This document shows positions 1 to 8,897 of a DNA stretch of 64,000 nt, in pieces. Location of the stretch: contig NC_037592.1 in the NCBI RefSeq assembly GCF_003073045.1, positions 10,754,007 through 10,818,006 on the forward strand, written 5' to 3'. Position numbers and translations under genes: made by a program. Position 1 is the first letter of the stretch, and every line of letters starts with the position of its first letter. Below the pieces are notes generated by a model that was not told the origin of the DNA, did not search any database, and worked only from the letters and a program-made list of their open reading frames with translations. This DNA is from Pomacea canaliculata (lineage: Eukaryota; Mollusca; Gastropoda; Architaenioglossa; Ampullariidae).

Positions 1-69
1 ACGACGTTAAATGGTGTATTGCCTTTTTCTTTCTTCTATATGTTGAACCCCCTTTTGATGGTTCGGTTG
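1..69 (-). CDS. Partial exon E3' (5' part) of the minus-strand exon family
   Basis: The sequence matches the first part of the exon at 41991-42157. On the minus strand it follows a clear splice acceptor (a T-rich tract ending in TTTTTTCAG, reverse complement of 70-82), and the window start cuts it. It belongs to the diverged E3' type rather than the E3 type of the array at 27-41 kb. Only this E3 part of the exon module is present here: the sequence to the right leaves the module at about 232, so E1 and E2 are missing. Product unknown. Confidence 0.55.
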
Positions 70-232
70 CTGAAAAAATAAACACGCAAAAAGACTTCTT
101 ACACTCCGTACCTGGTTGTGTTGGTATCGATCAGTGAAGAAAGAATAGGTGAACTGCAAATAATTTATGTTATCCATACACGCATTGTGAAAACTTTCCT
201 CACTCACTCTCGTTATTCACGCTCTTTCATCT

Positions 233-1370
233 GCAACCTTCTCATAACTCCAAGACACACTAAATGCATATAATCTAATGGAAACTGTGAAACCATTCCT
301 AAGAGTTCTGAGAGGAGATTCTCCAGTTTTGTGATTTGAAAAGCACATTTCATCAAATTGAGCATCCGTTCGAGGGAACAGCCAAGCTCAGGGTAAACAA
401 CCTTTCCATCCTAAAATCCTTTTTGTACACACTTTTCACACGCCATAATATCGTGAATGACCTTTCACTTGCTTTACAAATGCGCAAGCTGGTGCATCAC
501 TGATAAAACAAGACAAATTAATCTGTACACACTGAGGGATACCTTCTTGTGACGGTAAGGGGGTTGTTACCTCTGTAGATGTGGTTATCACCTTTTCCCG
601 TGCATGAGTGAGAATGTGCACCCTCAGTATTGTAGGTGCTAGCGTGATTTGATGTGCAACCTGAGTATCCTAGCCACTTGACTGTGTTTTCTTGCTGGCT
701 GTGTCAAATAGTTGACTTGAGTTTTACATTCATAGAGTTCATGCCATGTCAGGATGGTTAACTGCAGTTATGATTATGATTTTTGCCTTATGATTTAGTG
801 AACAGATAAGTGTGATAACTTGTTGCTGTGTAAAACTGTTATTGTGATTTAAGTTGCAGTTTTGGAACTGCTGTAGACCAGCCTGCGTGCGGTCTTAGTA
901 TCTGCATTTCATAATATTTGGTGTATGCTAGTGTAACTCTGATATCGTTGTGTACGAGGGAAGTGTATGGTTCAAACTGCTTAATTTGGAAGTTTCGTGT
1001 ATTGCTATTTATTTTTGAAGTTTTGGTGTATAATAATTACTTGGACCTCCCAACCTGAAGTGATCTCGTGTTTTGTTATTGGAAAGAATGCGCATGTCCA
1101 ACTGTTGGTCGTGACACTTCTAGTTGCACAGGCCCTTGCTGTAATTTTGTCATATCCCTTACAAAGTCGTGTAAAAACATATTAACATCTTCGGGTTTTC
1201 TCTCCCCACAGTACAAGCCAATTACAAAAGGGTCAGTTTCTACAGGACTATATTTTCTCCCCAGAATAGGCCAAAACTGATTACATGAGGAGTGAAAGAG
1301 TGGCAGACCATCATATTTACTTGTAGGAAAATGAGCAGCGTTGATCAGTTTAGAACTGGACCTTCAAGGG
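233..1370 (-). pseudogene. Relic of a minus-strand transposase-like gene (DAPARAF / PLDYMHLVCLG family)
   Basis: Minus-strand reading gives recognisable blocks in order. Near 1370-1080 there is an NIDGLPLFHSS...QFWPILG...PFVIGLYCG block, clearest in copy B at 43793-43494. Near 620-430 there is SDAPACAFVKQVKGHSRYYG. At 300-235 a block reads VSQFPLDYMHLVCLGVMRRL. From memory, this order is typical of a transposase-like family scattered through invertebrate genomes. I cannot assign its superfamily safely; a TNP2/EnSpm-like layout was considered. The frame changes several times and about 400 bp (650-1060) between blocks shows no matching code, so it is an intron or decayed. The relic ends abruptly at MRRL at the edge of the exon-array sequence. 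Confidence 0.6.
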
Positions 1371-2210
1371 CCATCTGCAGGGTTAAAATTTAGACCCTTG
1401 AATATTCGCCTTTCGATGCATGAGATGGCATCCTACGATGCTGAGATTGGCTATTTTACTGCACACAGGAGCCAAAAAGCATATGATACTCTAAGAAATA
1501 CAGTATACTTCGCCTTCCAGGGGAATCTACCCTTAGAGATTATAAAAATTTTTATCATCCAAAGCCTGGTTTTCAAACGAACTCGCTGGATGATTTGAAG
1601 AAAAAGCAGAGAGTTTAGTACATCATCAACGCTTTGTCGTCTTGTTGCATGACGAAATGACAATTAAATGTGACCTAGTTTTGATAAACGTTAAGGGGAA
1701 CTTGTTGAGTTTTTGGTAGTCAGGATGTACAGGCATCAACCCCTGCTACCCATGCATTAGTATTTTACATTGTAGGCTTAACTACAAATATCAGTACAAG
1801 CATTGGTTTCTTTGGCGCACAGTTACTGCAGATACTTTGTTCACACTTTTTTGGCAGGCAGTTGGTCTTGTTGAGGAAGCAGGGTTTAAAGTGATATCAT
1901 CCACAAGTGATAAGGCTCACCAAATCAAAGGCTCTATGAAATGCATGGCAGTGGTGCAGATGTTTGCTATAAAACAATAAATCTGTTTGCCAGAGAGAGA
2001 TATATATTTTTTCTGATGTCCTCACTTACTCAAAACAGTGAGAAACTATATAATTCTGGATCAGGTCGGCAGACACGCTATCTTTGGTTAAATGGTCAGC
2101 ATCTGCTTTGGAAGCATGTCATTGATATCTTTAACAGAGATGCATCTAGTCAGCCGTACAGAACTAAACTTATGATCATGTATATCTGACACCTAATTCT
2201 ATCATGAATA
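1345..2210 (+). pseudogene. P-element/THAP9-like transposase relic
   Basis: Plus-strand frames give a run typical of P-type transposases: QKAYDTLRNT, then (clear in copy B at 43821-44183) ILRLPGQSTLRDNKNFYHPK and GFQTNSLDDL, then RFVVLLHDEMTIKCDLV. After 1850 come FWQAVGLVEEAGFKVISSTS and EMHGSGADVCYKTINLFARE, then RQTRYLWLNGQHLLWKHVID. In the family these form the central RNase-H-like catalytic region, where the HDEM acid is expected to bind metal. No THAP zinc finger was found upstream. Several frame breaks interrupt the code. It lies head to head with the minus-strand transposase relic. Copies occur at 43760-44640 and, noisily, 25990-26824. Confidence 0.72.
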
Positions 2211-2479
2211 TTAGTAAATAAAGATGATACAAATTTAACAAGGGATATACATATGTCAACTGAGTGTGTATTAATTTTGTGATAGCAATTTAAATTCATA
2301 TGGGTTTAGTGAGGGAGTGGGGACAATAAAATTACTATCTTCATACTTTTAATAATAATAACAACCAACTTTCCCAATGGGCAATTTAAATGGGAGGTGT
2401 GCTCTGTTTCCAATATATATTTAGAAAAAATCATTCCCATGCACACCTACACATCACACGCACACACACTGCTGACAGT

Positions 2480-3165
2480 TTATCGGTGATTAAGTAGCTG
2501 GACTGCTGATGGCACAAAAGATTTCAGATGCCTATTGCTTTCGCATACTGGCATGGCATAGCGTTTACTGAACTTAATAAACACATTCCCTGCTTAGCAC
2601 ATGTTCAGGTATTGACAGAATGCGGGAAGCTTTCCTAACTAGTTTGTTGGTCAAGGAAGGAAGTCAGGTCCTCTGATTGATCCCAATTATTTTAGAACAG
2701 ATGTGAACAATGCTATTTAAACTATTCCTATCATGGACAGATAGATTACAAAACCAGCATACAAATGAAAAAGATAAAGACTCTCATAAAAGACTGGTAG
2801 AAACGGCCTAAAATTGCTTGGCTGACTGAAAAACTATTTAACTTCCGCAAAAGGTACATTCTCTGCTGGCCACATTTGACAATGTGTTCATTGTTTAGAG
2901 TCCATTTAAGCAGGCAATCAAAAACAGTTCCCAGGTACCTAAAAGAGGTAGCGGTTTCAACAGGTTTGCTATGTATCACACTAGGAGCAACAAAATCCTC
3001 TTTGATTCTCCTAAAATCTATATTCAATTCTTTTGTTTTGTCTACATTTAACTCAAGAAAGTTCTCGTCGCACCACTGTACAAGTCTGTTAAGGACATTG
3101 CCATGAGTCAACAATGCAGAAGAGATAGGTGCTATCGGCACCACCATTCCCCATTTCTCAGCCAA
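2480..3165 (-). pseudogene. LINE reverse-transcriptase C-terminal relic (CR1/L2-like)
   Basis: The minus-strand frame 3165-2746 reads LVQWCDENFLELNVDKTKEL followed by FRYLGTVFDCLLKW and CGQQRMYLLRKLNSFSVS. This is the thumb/C-terminal region of CR1/L2-type LINE reverse transcriptases. Copy B keeps a longer open frame (45591-44914, 225 codons) through SLNSIVHICSKIIGINQRDL to SGKRYAMPVCESNRHLKSFV. The catalytic FADD region and the endonuclease are missing, so it is a 5'-truncated piece. Copy A has extra frame breaks below 2746. Confidence 0.75.
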
Positions 3166-3169
3166 GGAT

Positions 3170-3916
3170 AAACACCGTTTTTCATATTAGAATAAAAGTA
3201 TCACCAAGAAGCATGGATACAGGCTCAGACAAATGGGTTAGCGACGGAAGCCATCCGAAATGGTATACATCCAATATCCCGATGGACGCAGGCCAACGGT
3301 ATTCATATTAAAAGGCTCCCCCTGCACCAACTACAGAGCCCAAGTTGAAGCCCTGACATGAGCAGTGAACAGTGTCAGCAGCAAAGCAAGCTTAGACTCA
3401 CGGATGTTCCTATTGCCCTGTTTGTGCTACAAGCCGCCAACAATGACTGGGTAGTTAATCTTATATCAGCACTGAAAAATATCAGTTGTCTATATTGTAC
3501 TGTAGTGGATACCCTCACACTGCGGTATTGAAGGCAATGAGCAGATGACAAATCTAGTTGCTGAAGACCGGCAGGATGAAAACAAAGTCAGTGTAACAGA
3601 GATGACCACAGCTTTGTATAGACCACACGCAGCTACCACTACCTGTCCAGATAAGATAGGTGACAATTTTCTACTTCAGGACAACAGACTAAAGCACCAC
3701 CTTCACCGGAAGCTACATCTGCTTTTATCCTCAATGTGCTCCTGTGGAGATGCAAAACAAACCAAGGAGCATATCCTACAGGAGTGTAGGTTCCTCCAGG
3801 AGCCGAGGGCGGAGGTCTGGCCGTCGCCGATGCCACTCGACATCAAGCTTTACGGACCTGTGCACGCTTTGCAGATAACTGCCAGTTTTATCTCGAAAGC
3901 TGGCCTCAAAGTGTGA
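3170..3916 (+). pseudogene. LINE RNase H domain relic (I/jockey/Ingi-like 3' end)
   Basis: Plus-strand translation contains YIQYPDGRRPTVFILKGSPC, NYRAQVEALT and WIPSHCGIEGNEQ, then LKHHLHRKLH, SSMCSCGDAKQTKEHILQEC and RFLQEPRAEVWPSPMPLD up to a stop at 3914-3916. The order fits an RNase H domain plus a CxC...H...C tail, as in RNase-H-bearing LINEs of the I group. The first half is broken by frame changes; the last 123 codons (3545-3913) are open. It abuts the oppositely oriented CR1/L2 piece at about 3168, so one probably inserted beside or into the other. Confidence 0.7.
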
Positions 3917-4679
3917 CTAAAAATGGATAATGAGACGAACAATATGAAACTGCGAATTAATGTGCGAATGTTTAAAATGTCTGACTCCCCGAACAGCGCC
4001 CTTGTCGACTGGGTGGAACCAGCAGGCGGCTACAGAGTTTGGAACTATGTCTTCTGATAGAAAGTCCTTGTCTTGCTAGAGTCTGGAATTCATGTCTTAC
4101 CGAAGTTTGAAGCCATTCGTCTTGCCAGAACACAAAACTCTGTGTCTTGTCGTAGGACTGCTGTTTCACACTTTCATCTCCTTTCTACTTGTAGTTACTA
4201 GAATGCACATGAAACAAAAATACGGTCCGCAGAAACACTGTAATTGATTTTCATGGAAGTAAAGAATAAAAATAACTTTCACAAGTACAATGAATTCTGC
4301 ATGCAATAATTTCAAAAACAAGAATAGGAAAGGAGATCACTGAGGTTAAGTGTTTTGTTAGAAATTGGGACAATATTTTAACACTTGAGCAGCATGTCCA
4401 AGTTAAAGCTAATATTTTCAAACCATTGCTCCGCGATGGAGTGAATTTAAGAAATAAATATATCAGGAAAAATTCAACAAACAAAATGATTAACCTGTTT
4501 CCAGACATACAAACAGCAAGTCCTCCTTTAAAGATGCAAGTTACAGTCCCATCATCGTTAGTAGCTCCAGCACAAGAAAAGAGAGACTGCAAACTATTCA
4601 GATTGTATTTTTTTGTTTCTATTTGCTGTTGAACTGTTTATATTCTAGTGAGAAAGAAGGCAAAATGTTTACATGTGTG
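3917..4679. other. No gene recognised; possible 3' tail of the RNase H LINE
   Basis: AT-rich sequence between the RNase H stop codon and the RTE insertion site. Short frames on both strands show no recognisable motifs. The first part may be the 3' untranslated region of the preceding LINE. The same sequence recurs at 46354-47120. Confidence 0.5.
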
Positions 4680-6783
4680 TAATGCTCGAGTGTCCCCCCG
4701 GAGGATCATTACCTTGTCGAGGTCGGGGGCCTTGTGTGTGTCGATGACCCTGAGAGCTATACCGGGCAGGGTCACCCAAGCCGGGCAGGTCAAAGGGTAG
4801 ATACCAGACGAAACATGATCCCTGGTCCTCCAGGTTGGGGGTTGGGCACAGGGCTAACAACCCTGTCCCATAAAATACAAAAATGTTACGGAAACAGCGA
4901 CAGAGAAAACTACCACTAATGTGTGCGATGGGCTCCCAGAGGTATCGCAAGATCCTTGTATGACTGTTAGTAGTGAAAGCCGAAAGGAAGCTACTGGCAC
5001 GAAGATGGAAGTCTTGAGCGCCAAATGCAAGACCAGAACAGGCTTCTGGAATGTGCGCACCATGTATGAAACTGGTAAGTTGACACAAATTACGGCCGAG
5101 ATGAGGCGTTACAACTTACACATACTTGGAGTAAGTGAAAGCAGATGGACAGGCTCTGGAAGAGTAAAGACCAGACCAGAGAGACAGCTAGTGCTGTATT
5201 CTGGCAGAGAGGACAACCAACACCATGATGGAGTAGCCATCATCCTGAGGAGAGGAATAGATAAGTGCCTGATAGAGTGGAAGCCGATCAACAGCAGACT
5301 GATTACAGCCAGAGTGAGAGGGAGACATGGCAACATGACCTTGATCCAGTGCTATGCACCAACCAACGACAGCGATGATGAGGCGAAGGACACCTTTTAC
5401 GATCAATTGCAGGCAGAAGTAAGTGCAGCACCCCACCATGACCTGTTGATTGTGATGGGCGACATGAATGCCAAAGTTGGGAACGACAACACCCATGTAG
5501 AGAGAGCTATGGGCAGACATGGTTGTGGCTGCATGAACGAGAACGGAGAGAGGCTAGTGGAGCTATGCACTATGTACAACATAGTGATTGGAGGAACGCT
5601 ATTCCCTCACCGCAATGTCCACAAACTAACATGGTGCTCACCCAATGGTAGGGACAGTAACCAGATCGACCACCTAATGATCAACGGCTCCTGGAGACGT
5701 TCCCTGCTCGACGTCAGGGCGAGAAGAGATGTTGGAAGTGACCATCACCTTGTTGTAGCAGACATTAAAATGAAACTACGAAGTACAGGACGCAAGTCAG
5801 CAGCACACAGACGCTTTGATGTGGAAAGATTGCAGGACCCCAAACTGAAAAAAGCCTTCACTCTTCAAGTGAAAAACAGATTTCAGGCACTTGCAGACAT
5901 GACAGAAATTTGCGAGGCAGATGCAGAAAGAAGAAACCAGAGATGGGACCTTGTGAGAACAGTGTACCAGAAAAGCAGCGAGACGAGTCTTGGACTGAGA
6001 GGAACTAAGAAGAAGGAATGGATAACACCAGAAACGTGGAAGGCGATAGAGGAAAGAAGAGAACTAAAAAGGAAGGTGACTAGCACCAGATCCGAAAGAC
6101 TGCAAGAGAAGTTCAAACTACAGTACAGAGAGATGAACCAGAAATTGAAACGCTTGGCGAGAACAGACAAGCGTGCCTACTTGAACAACCTAGCAAATGA
6201 AGCCGAAGAAGCAGCAAGAAAAAGAGAACAAGGAAAGCTGTACAAGATCACCAAGACAATTAGCGGCAAATTCCACAGCACCAACGATGCCCCAGTCAAG
6301 GACAAGGAAGGGAAGCTGCTAACGACAGAGAGAGAACAAGAAGCACGCTGGGCTGAGCACTTCAGAGAGGTCCTGAACAGACCACCACCTTCCGAAGAAG
6401 CCGACATACAAGAAGCCATTGAGGACCTAGACGTTAACATCGCCCCACCAGAGAAGCAGGAAATCATCACAGCAATTAAGTCCTTGAAGAACAGAAAGGC
6501 ACCAGGCCAGGACAATCTGAATGCTGAACTATTCAAAGCTGACCCAGAACTGGCAGCCAATATCCTGCAACCCCTATTTACCGCAATATGGGAAGGGAAG
6601 CAAGTCCCAGATGACTGGACCAGAGGAGTAATCGTCAAAATCCCAAAGAAAGGATCCCTTAGCGACTGCAACAACTGGCGAGGAATAACTCTCCTGTCCA
6701 TCCCGAGCAAGATCATGACAAAGATCATCATTCAACGAATCTCAGAGGCAGTGGACGCACAACTTAGAGAATAACAGGCTGGT
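4680..6783 (+). mobile_element. RTE-type LINE, copy A, 3'-truncated
   Basis: The element starts at 4695, just after TAATGCTCGAGTGTC (4680-4694), the same 15-bp target site that flanks the fuller copy at 47136-50398. Its leader and first 617 codons match that copy. It breaks off inside the reverse transcriptase at about 6783, before the catalytic FADD motif, where a 68-bp filler follows. Since both copies share the target site, the LINE inserted once before the segmental duplication, and the truncation came later. Confidence 0.88.
4921..6774 (+). CDS. LINE endonuclease plus partial reverse transcriptase (broken)
   Basis: 617 codons, starting MCDGLPEV. The apurinic-type endonuclease domain spans about residues 40-290, with GFWNVRTMYETGKL, the catalytic-acid region LGVSESRWTG, QCYAPTND, VMGDMNAKVG, NGRDSNQIDHL and GSDHHLV, all standard motifs of the fold. 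A lysine/arginine-rich linker follows, then the start of the reverse transcriptase (NRKAPGQDNLNAELFK, WRGITLLSIPSKIMTKII). A stop, TAA at 6772-6774, replaces the GAA found in copy B, and the match ends about 9 bases later. The protein would nick target DNA but could not reverse transcribe. Copies of this class are often annotated as craniofacial development protein 2; that is a mislabel here. Confidence 0.88.
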   Translation: MCDGLPEVSQDPCMTVSSESRKEATGTKMEVLSAKCKTRTGFWNVRTMYETGKLTQITAEMRRYNLHILGVSESRWTGSGRVKTRPERQLVLYSGREDNQHHDGVAIILRRGIDKCLIEWKPINSRLITARVRGRHGNMTLIQCYAPTNDSDDEAKDTFYDQLQAEVSAAPHHDLLIVMGDMNAKVGNDNTHVERAMGRHGCGCMNENGERLVELCTMYNIVIGGTLFPHRNVHKLTWCSPNGRDSNQIDHLMINGSWRRSLLDVRARRDVGSDHHLVVADIKMKLRSTGRKSAAHRRFDVERLQDPKLKKAFTLQVKNRFQALADMTEICEADAERRNQRWDLVRTVYQKSSETSLGLRGTKKKEWITPETWKAIEERRELKRKVTSTRSERLQEKFKLQYREMNQKLKRLARTDKRAYLNNLANEAEEAARKREQGKLYKITKTISGKFHSTNDAPVKDKEGKLLTTEREQEARWAEHFREVLNRPPPSEEADIQEAIEDLDVNIAPPEKQEIITAIKSLKNRKAPGQDNLNAELFKADPELAANILQPLFTAIWEGKQVPDDWTRGVIVKIPKKGSLSDCNNWRGITLLSIPSKIMTKIIIQRISEAVDAQLRE

Positions 6784-6853
6784 AGAGAGGTAGCGGTTTC
6801 AACAGGTTTGCTATGTATCACACTAGGAGCAACAAAATCCTCTTTGATTCTCC
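6784..6853 (+). repeat. 68-bp filler copied from the CR1/L2-like LINE at a rearrangement junction
   Basis: 6786-6853 equals 2944-3011 (also about 45384-45451), in direct orientation, without visible mismatch. It sits exactly between the broken RTE (ends about 6783) and unrelated SINE-rich sequence (from 6854). This is a templated insertion. A GTAGAGG-like overlap at the left edge suggests microhomology. Confidence 0.85.
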
Positions 6854-6875
6854 ACGAGAAAAAGCCTCGTTGTTT

Positions 6876-7088
6876 AGTAGGAAAGTGCTTCCACCTTGCG
6901 ATTACGCACTATTGGGTATTGGTGTTTTACGCCGTGCTAGCAACTATGGCTACATCACGGTAAGGTAGCCAGCCCTGTAAACAGATGCCACGTGCAGAGA
7001 AAGAACAGCGTGCCCGAGACGAGAAATGAACTCTGGGCAGCCAACCTCCACTGTATTGGTGACAGGCGCTAACCGTTGCGCCACCGGG
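6876..7088 (-). mobile_element. tRNA-derived SINE, copy 1
   Basis: Read on the minus strand, the head begins CCCGGTGGCGCAACGGTTAG, a tRNA-type A box. About 45 bp later comes GAGTTCATTTCTCG, a decayed B box. A conserved body follows (CTGGCTGCC...GTGATGTAGCC) ending in GGCGTAAAACACC. This is the order of a tRNA-derived SINE with a central core domain. Two relatives lie at 7105-7681 and 8722-8895 in the same orientation, so short-range duplication is likely for at least copies 1 and 2, which share the same tail (GTAGGAAAGTGCTTCCACC). Confidence 0.75.
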
Positions 7089-7104
7089 TCGCTGTTGTTG
7101 TTTA

Positions 7105-7681
7105 GTAGGAAAGTGCTTCCACCTTGCGGCGATTTCGCACTATGGTGGGGGGGGGGGTTGGCGTTTTACGCCAGTGGTTCTCAAAGTTTTTCGGACCGCG
7201 GACCACTTTACGCAAGTAAAAGCTATGGCGAACCACCAAGGCCTAAGTAAAAAGTATGGCGGACCACCAAGGCCTAAAAATCAGTCTGTACTATGAATTT
7301 CAAATTTAAATTGCCGCATTTGTTTCAAAACTAAATGTCTTTTTGTAAAAGTAGTAAGATGACATAAAAAGTAAGATGACATAAAACTACGTATACCTCG
7401 TTCTTTGTAATTAAAATGTTAATGCGAGGAATGCATCACTTTAAACATCATTTTGCTGACATATAACGACTGTCAACCGCGGACCACCTGACTTAAGCCC
7501 GCGGACCATACTTTGAGAACCACTGTTTTACGCCATGCTAGCAACTATCACGGCAAGGCAGCCAGCCCTGTAAACAGATGCCACGTGCAGAGAAAGAACA
7601 GCGTGCCCGAGATGAGAAATGAACTCTGGGCAGCCAACCTTCACTGTATTGGTGACAGGCGCTAACCGTTGCGCCACCGGG
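7105..7681 (-). mobile_element. tRNA-derived SINE, copy 2, split by a hAT-like element
   Basis: Same family as 6876-7088: head CCGGTGGCGCAACGG near 7681, B-box-like GAGTTCATTTCTC, core, then GGCGTAAAAC. A 354-bp transposon (7172-7525) splits it inside the GGCGTAAAAC segment. A G homopolymer of about 14 bases lies beside the tail at 7147-7157. Without the insert it closely matches copy 1. Confidence 0.75.
7172..7525. mobile_element. Non-autonomous hAT-like element with 8-bp target duplication
   Basis: The ends are perfect 16-bp inverted repeats, CAGTGGTTCTCAAAGT. Next to them are further GGTCCGCGG inverted motifs. The target duplication TTTTACGC occurs at 7164-7171 and 7526-7533. An 8-bp duplication together with a CAGTGGTTCTCAA terminus is the classic signature of hAT (Charlie-like) elements. 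At 354 bp with no open frame it must rely on a transposase encoded elsewhere. It inserted into the SINE, so it is younger than the SINE. Confidence 0.92.
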
Positions 7682-8186
7682 CCTCTACCGGGCCGCTACA
7701 ATACTGTCCTAGCTTATATACTACTGGACCACGTGGCCCCTCTGAATTTCATGGAACTTGTCCTGACGCTATCGATCTTTGACTAGAGGGACTACATCCC
7801 ACCGCGCTATACTCGGATACCCATCCACCGTTCCTCTTTCTCACGGTCGGCCACATCAACCTCCGACTGTCGCGACACTCAGTCTACCTCTCTCAATCAG
7901 CACCGGTGTCCAGTCGGTGATAAAGAAAGCAACCTCTGTTCTCATGGCCGAGTGTACCGGCCTTTCAATTTACACCGGTACTGGTGAAGTGGTGACTGCG
8001 GTCCCCCCTTCCGTACACAGCCTCGATTCCCAGGCTCAGTTACCACAAAGGGAGATTTACCCCTATTGTCCACTCAGCCTGGTATCGCCTCAGGGTACCA
8101 ACTGCCCTCTTTAATGTTTCCATTACTAGTTCGGCCCTGTTTTCTGGCCTTGAACCAGGCTGGTTCATGACACACTCGATCACTCT
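7682..8186. other. GC-richer stretch, nothing recognised
   Basis: About 500 bp of higher GC content than its surroundings. It has one 111-codon plus-strand frame (7779-8111) with no motif I know. CACCGGT/ACCGGT words recur (7900-7980). It may be part of another repeat, but I cannot support a class. Confidence 0.4.
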
Positions 8187-8290
8187 CTTTCAATATATAT
8201 ATAATTTCTTATCCAACTTGACGAAGTGGCGCGAACATCAAACAACTGCCACACGCAAGCAATTGTTCATTGCTAATAAAATGCAATACA
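8187..8290 (+). repeat. Dispersed repeat shared with the intron of the exon array
   Basis: TTATCCAACTTG...GTGGCGCGAACATCAAACA and ACTGCCACACGC...CTAATAAAATG match the linker segment found six times in the array (for example 35857-35941), with some differences. It is therefore an independent dispersed repeat that also lies between exons E2 and E3 of the array. No coding capacity. Confidence 0.7.
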
Positions 8291-8688
8291 GGTTTTTCTC
8301 GACATACGCCGTTGATCCGTTCTTACGCGGCGTCGTAAACAGAATTTCGACGTAAGTCGGTTCATACGTTCATACAGCATAGCTGTACCATAATAACAGT
8401 ACAGTACGTACTGCAAACACTTATATCCAAACACCTATCCTAACACAATACCCTACATAATTATCAATAAACATAAGTACAGTAAAATATTGTGCAGTAC
8501 AGTACGTTAATTTAATAATGAAATACTGTACTGTAAGTGCTGTAACAGTAATAACAGTGTCCAATTTCAAAAATACGCCCACTTCGACCTACAAGGAATG
8601 CAAAGGCTTGGAGTTTCTCCCGTGACTGATCGGAGATGTACTTCATAAGTTCGTTACAGCTTTGACTCAGTCAAAATCCTGGCGTCAC
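8291..8688. other. AT-rich stretch with short palindromes, no gene
   Basis: No coding frame of note. Contains short inverted words such as CAGTACGTACTG (8402-8413) and repeated ACAGTAC words across 8398-8545. The segment TTCGACGTAAGTCGGTTC (about 8346) has partial dyad symmetry. It may be an old small DNA transposon, but ends and target duplication were not identified. Confidence 0.4.
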
Positions 8689-8721
8689 GTGTGTGTGTGT
8701 GTGTGTGTGTGCGGGGGGGGG
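8689..8721 (+). repeat. (GT)n microsatellite followed by a G run
   Basis: About 12 GT units (8689-8712) followed by GCGGGGGGGGG. It abuts the tail of the third SINE copy. Confidence 0.95.
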
Positions 8722-8895
8722 GAAATTGGTGTTTTACACCGTGTCAGCAACTGAGGCTATATTACGGCAAGGCGGCCAGCCCTGTAAACAGATGCCACGT
8801 GCAGAGAAAGAACAGCGTGTGCCCGAGACGAGAAATGAACTCTGGGCAGCCAACCTTAACTGTATTGAACACAGGCGCTAACCGTTGCGCCATTG
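8722..8895 (-). mobile_element. tRNA-derived SINE, copy 3, bordering the satellite
   Basis: Same family as the SINEs at 6876-7088 and 7105-7681: minus-strand head TGGCGCAACGGTTAGCGC, B-box-like GAGTTCATTTCTCG, core and GGTGTAAAACACC tail. Its head ends at about 8895 and the 10-bp satellite starts at 8898. The SINE or its flank may therefore have been the site where the satellite was seeded or later attached. Confidence 0.75.
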
Positions 8896-8897
8896 GA

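Larger units (their letters stand above)
1..6783 (+). repeat. Segmental duplication, copy A
   Basis: This stretch matches 42088-49215 (copy B) nearly base for base, with roughly 1-2% substitutions plus small indels. It partly matches 24757-26824 (copy C). All three run in the same direction. The copied unit carries, in order: the end of a minus-strand exon, a minus-strand transposase relic, a P-like transposase, two LINE relics and an RTE LINE. Copy A has about 200 bp (233-435) that copy B lacks but copy C has. Copy B instead has the linker of the neighbouring exon array there. The left edge is cut by the window. The right edge is a sharp junction in the RTE reverse transcriptase at about 6783. 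Confidence 0.93.

Noticed and set aside
4921-6774. Host gene for a craniofacial development protein
   Set aside because: That name is a common database mislabel. The frame has LINE endonuclease and reverse-transcriptase motifs with target duplication and leader.
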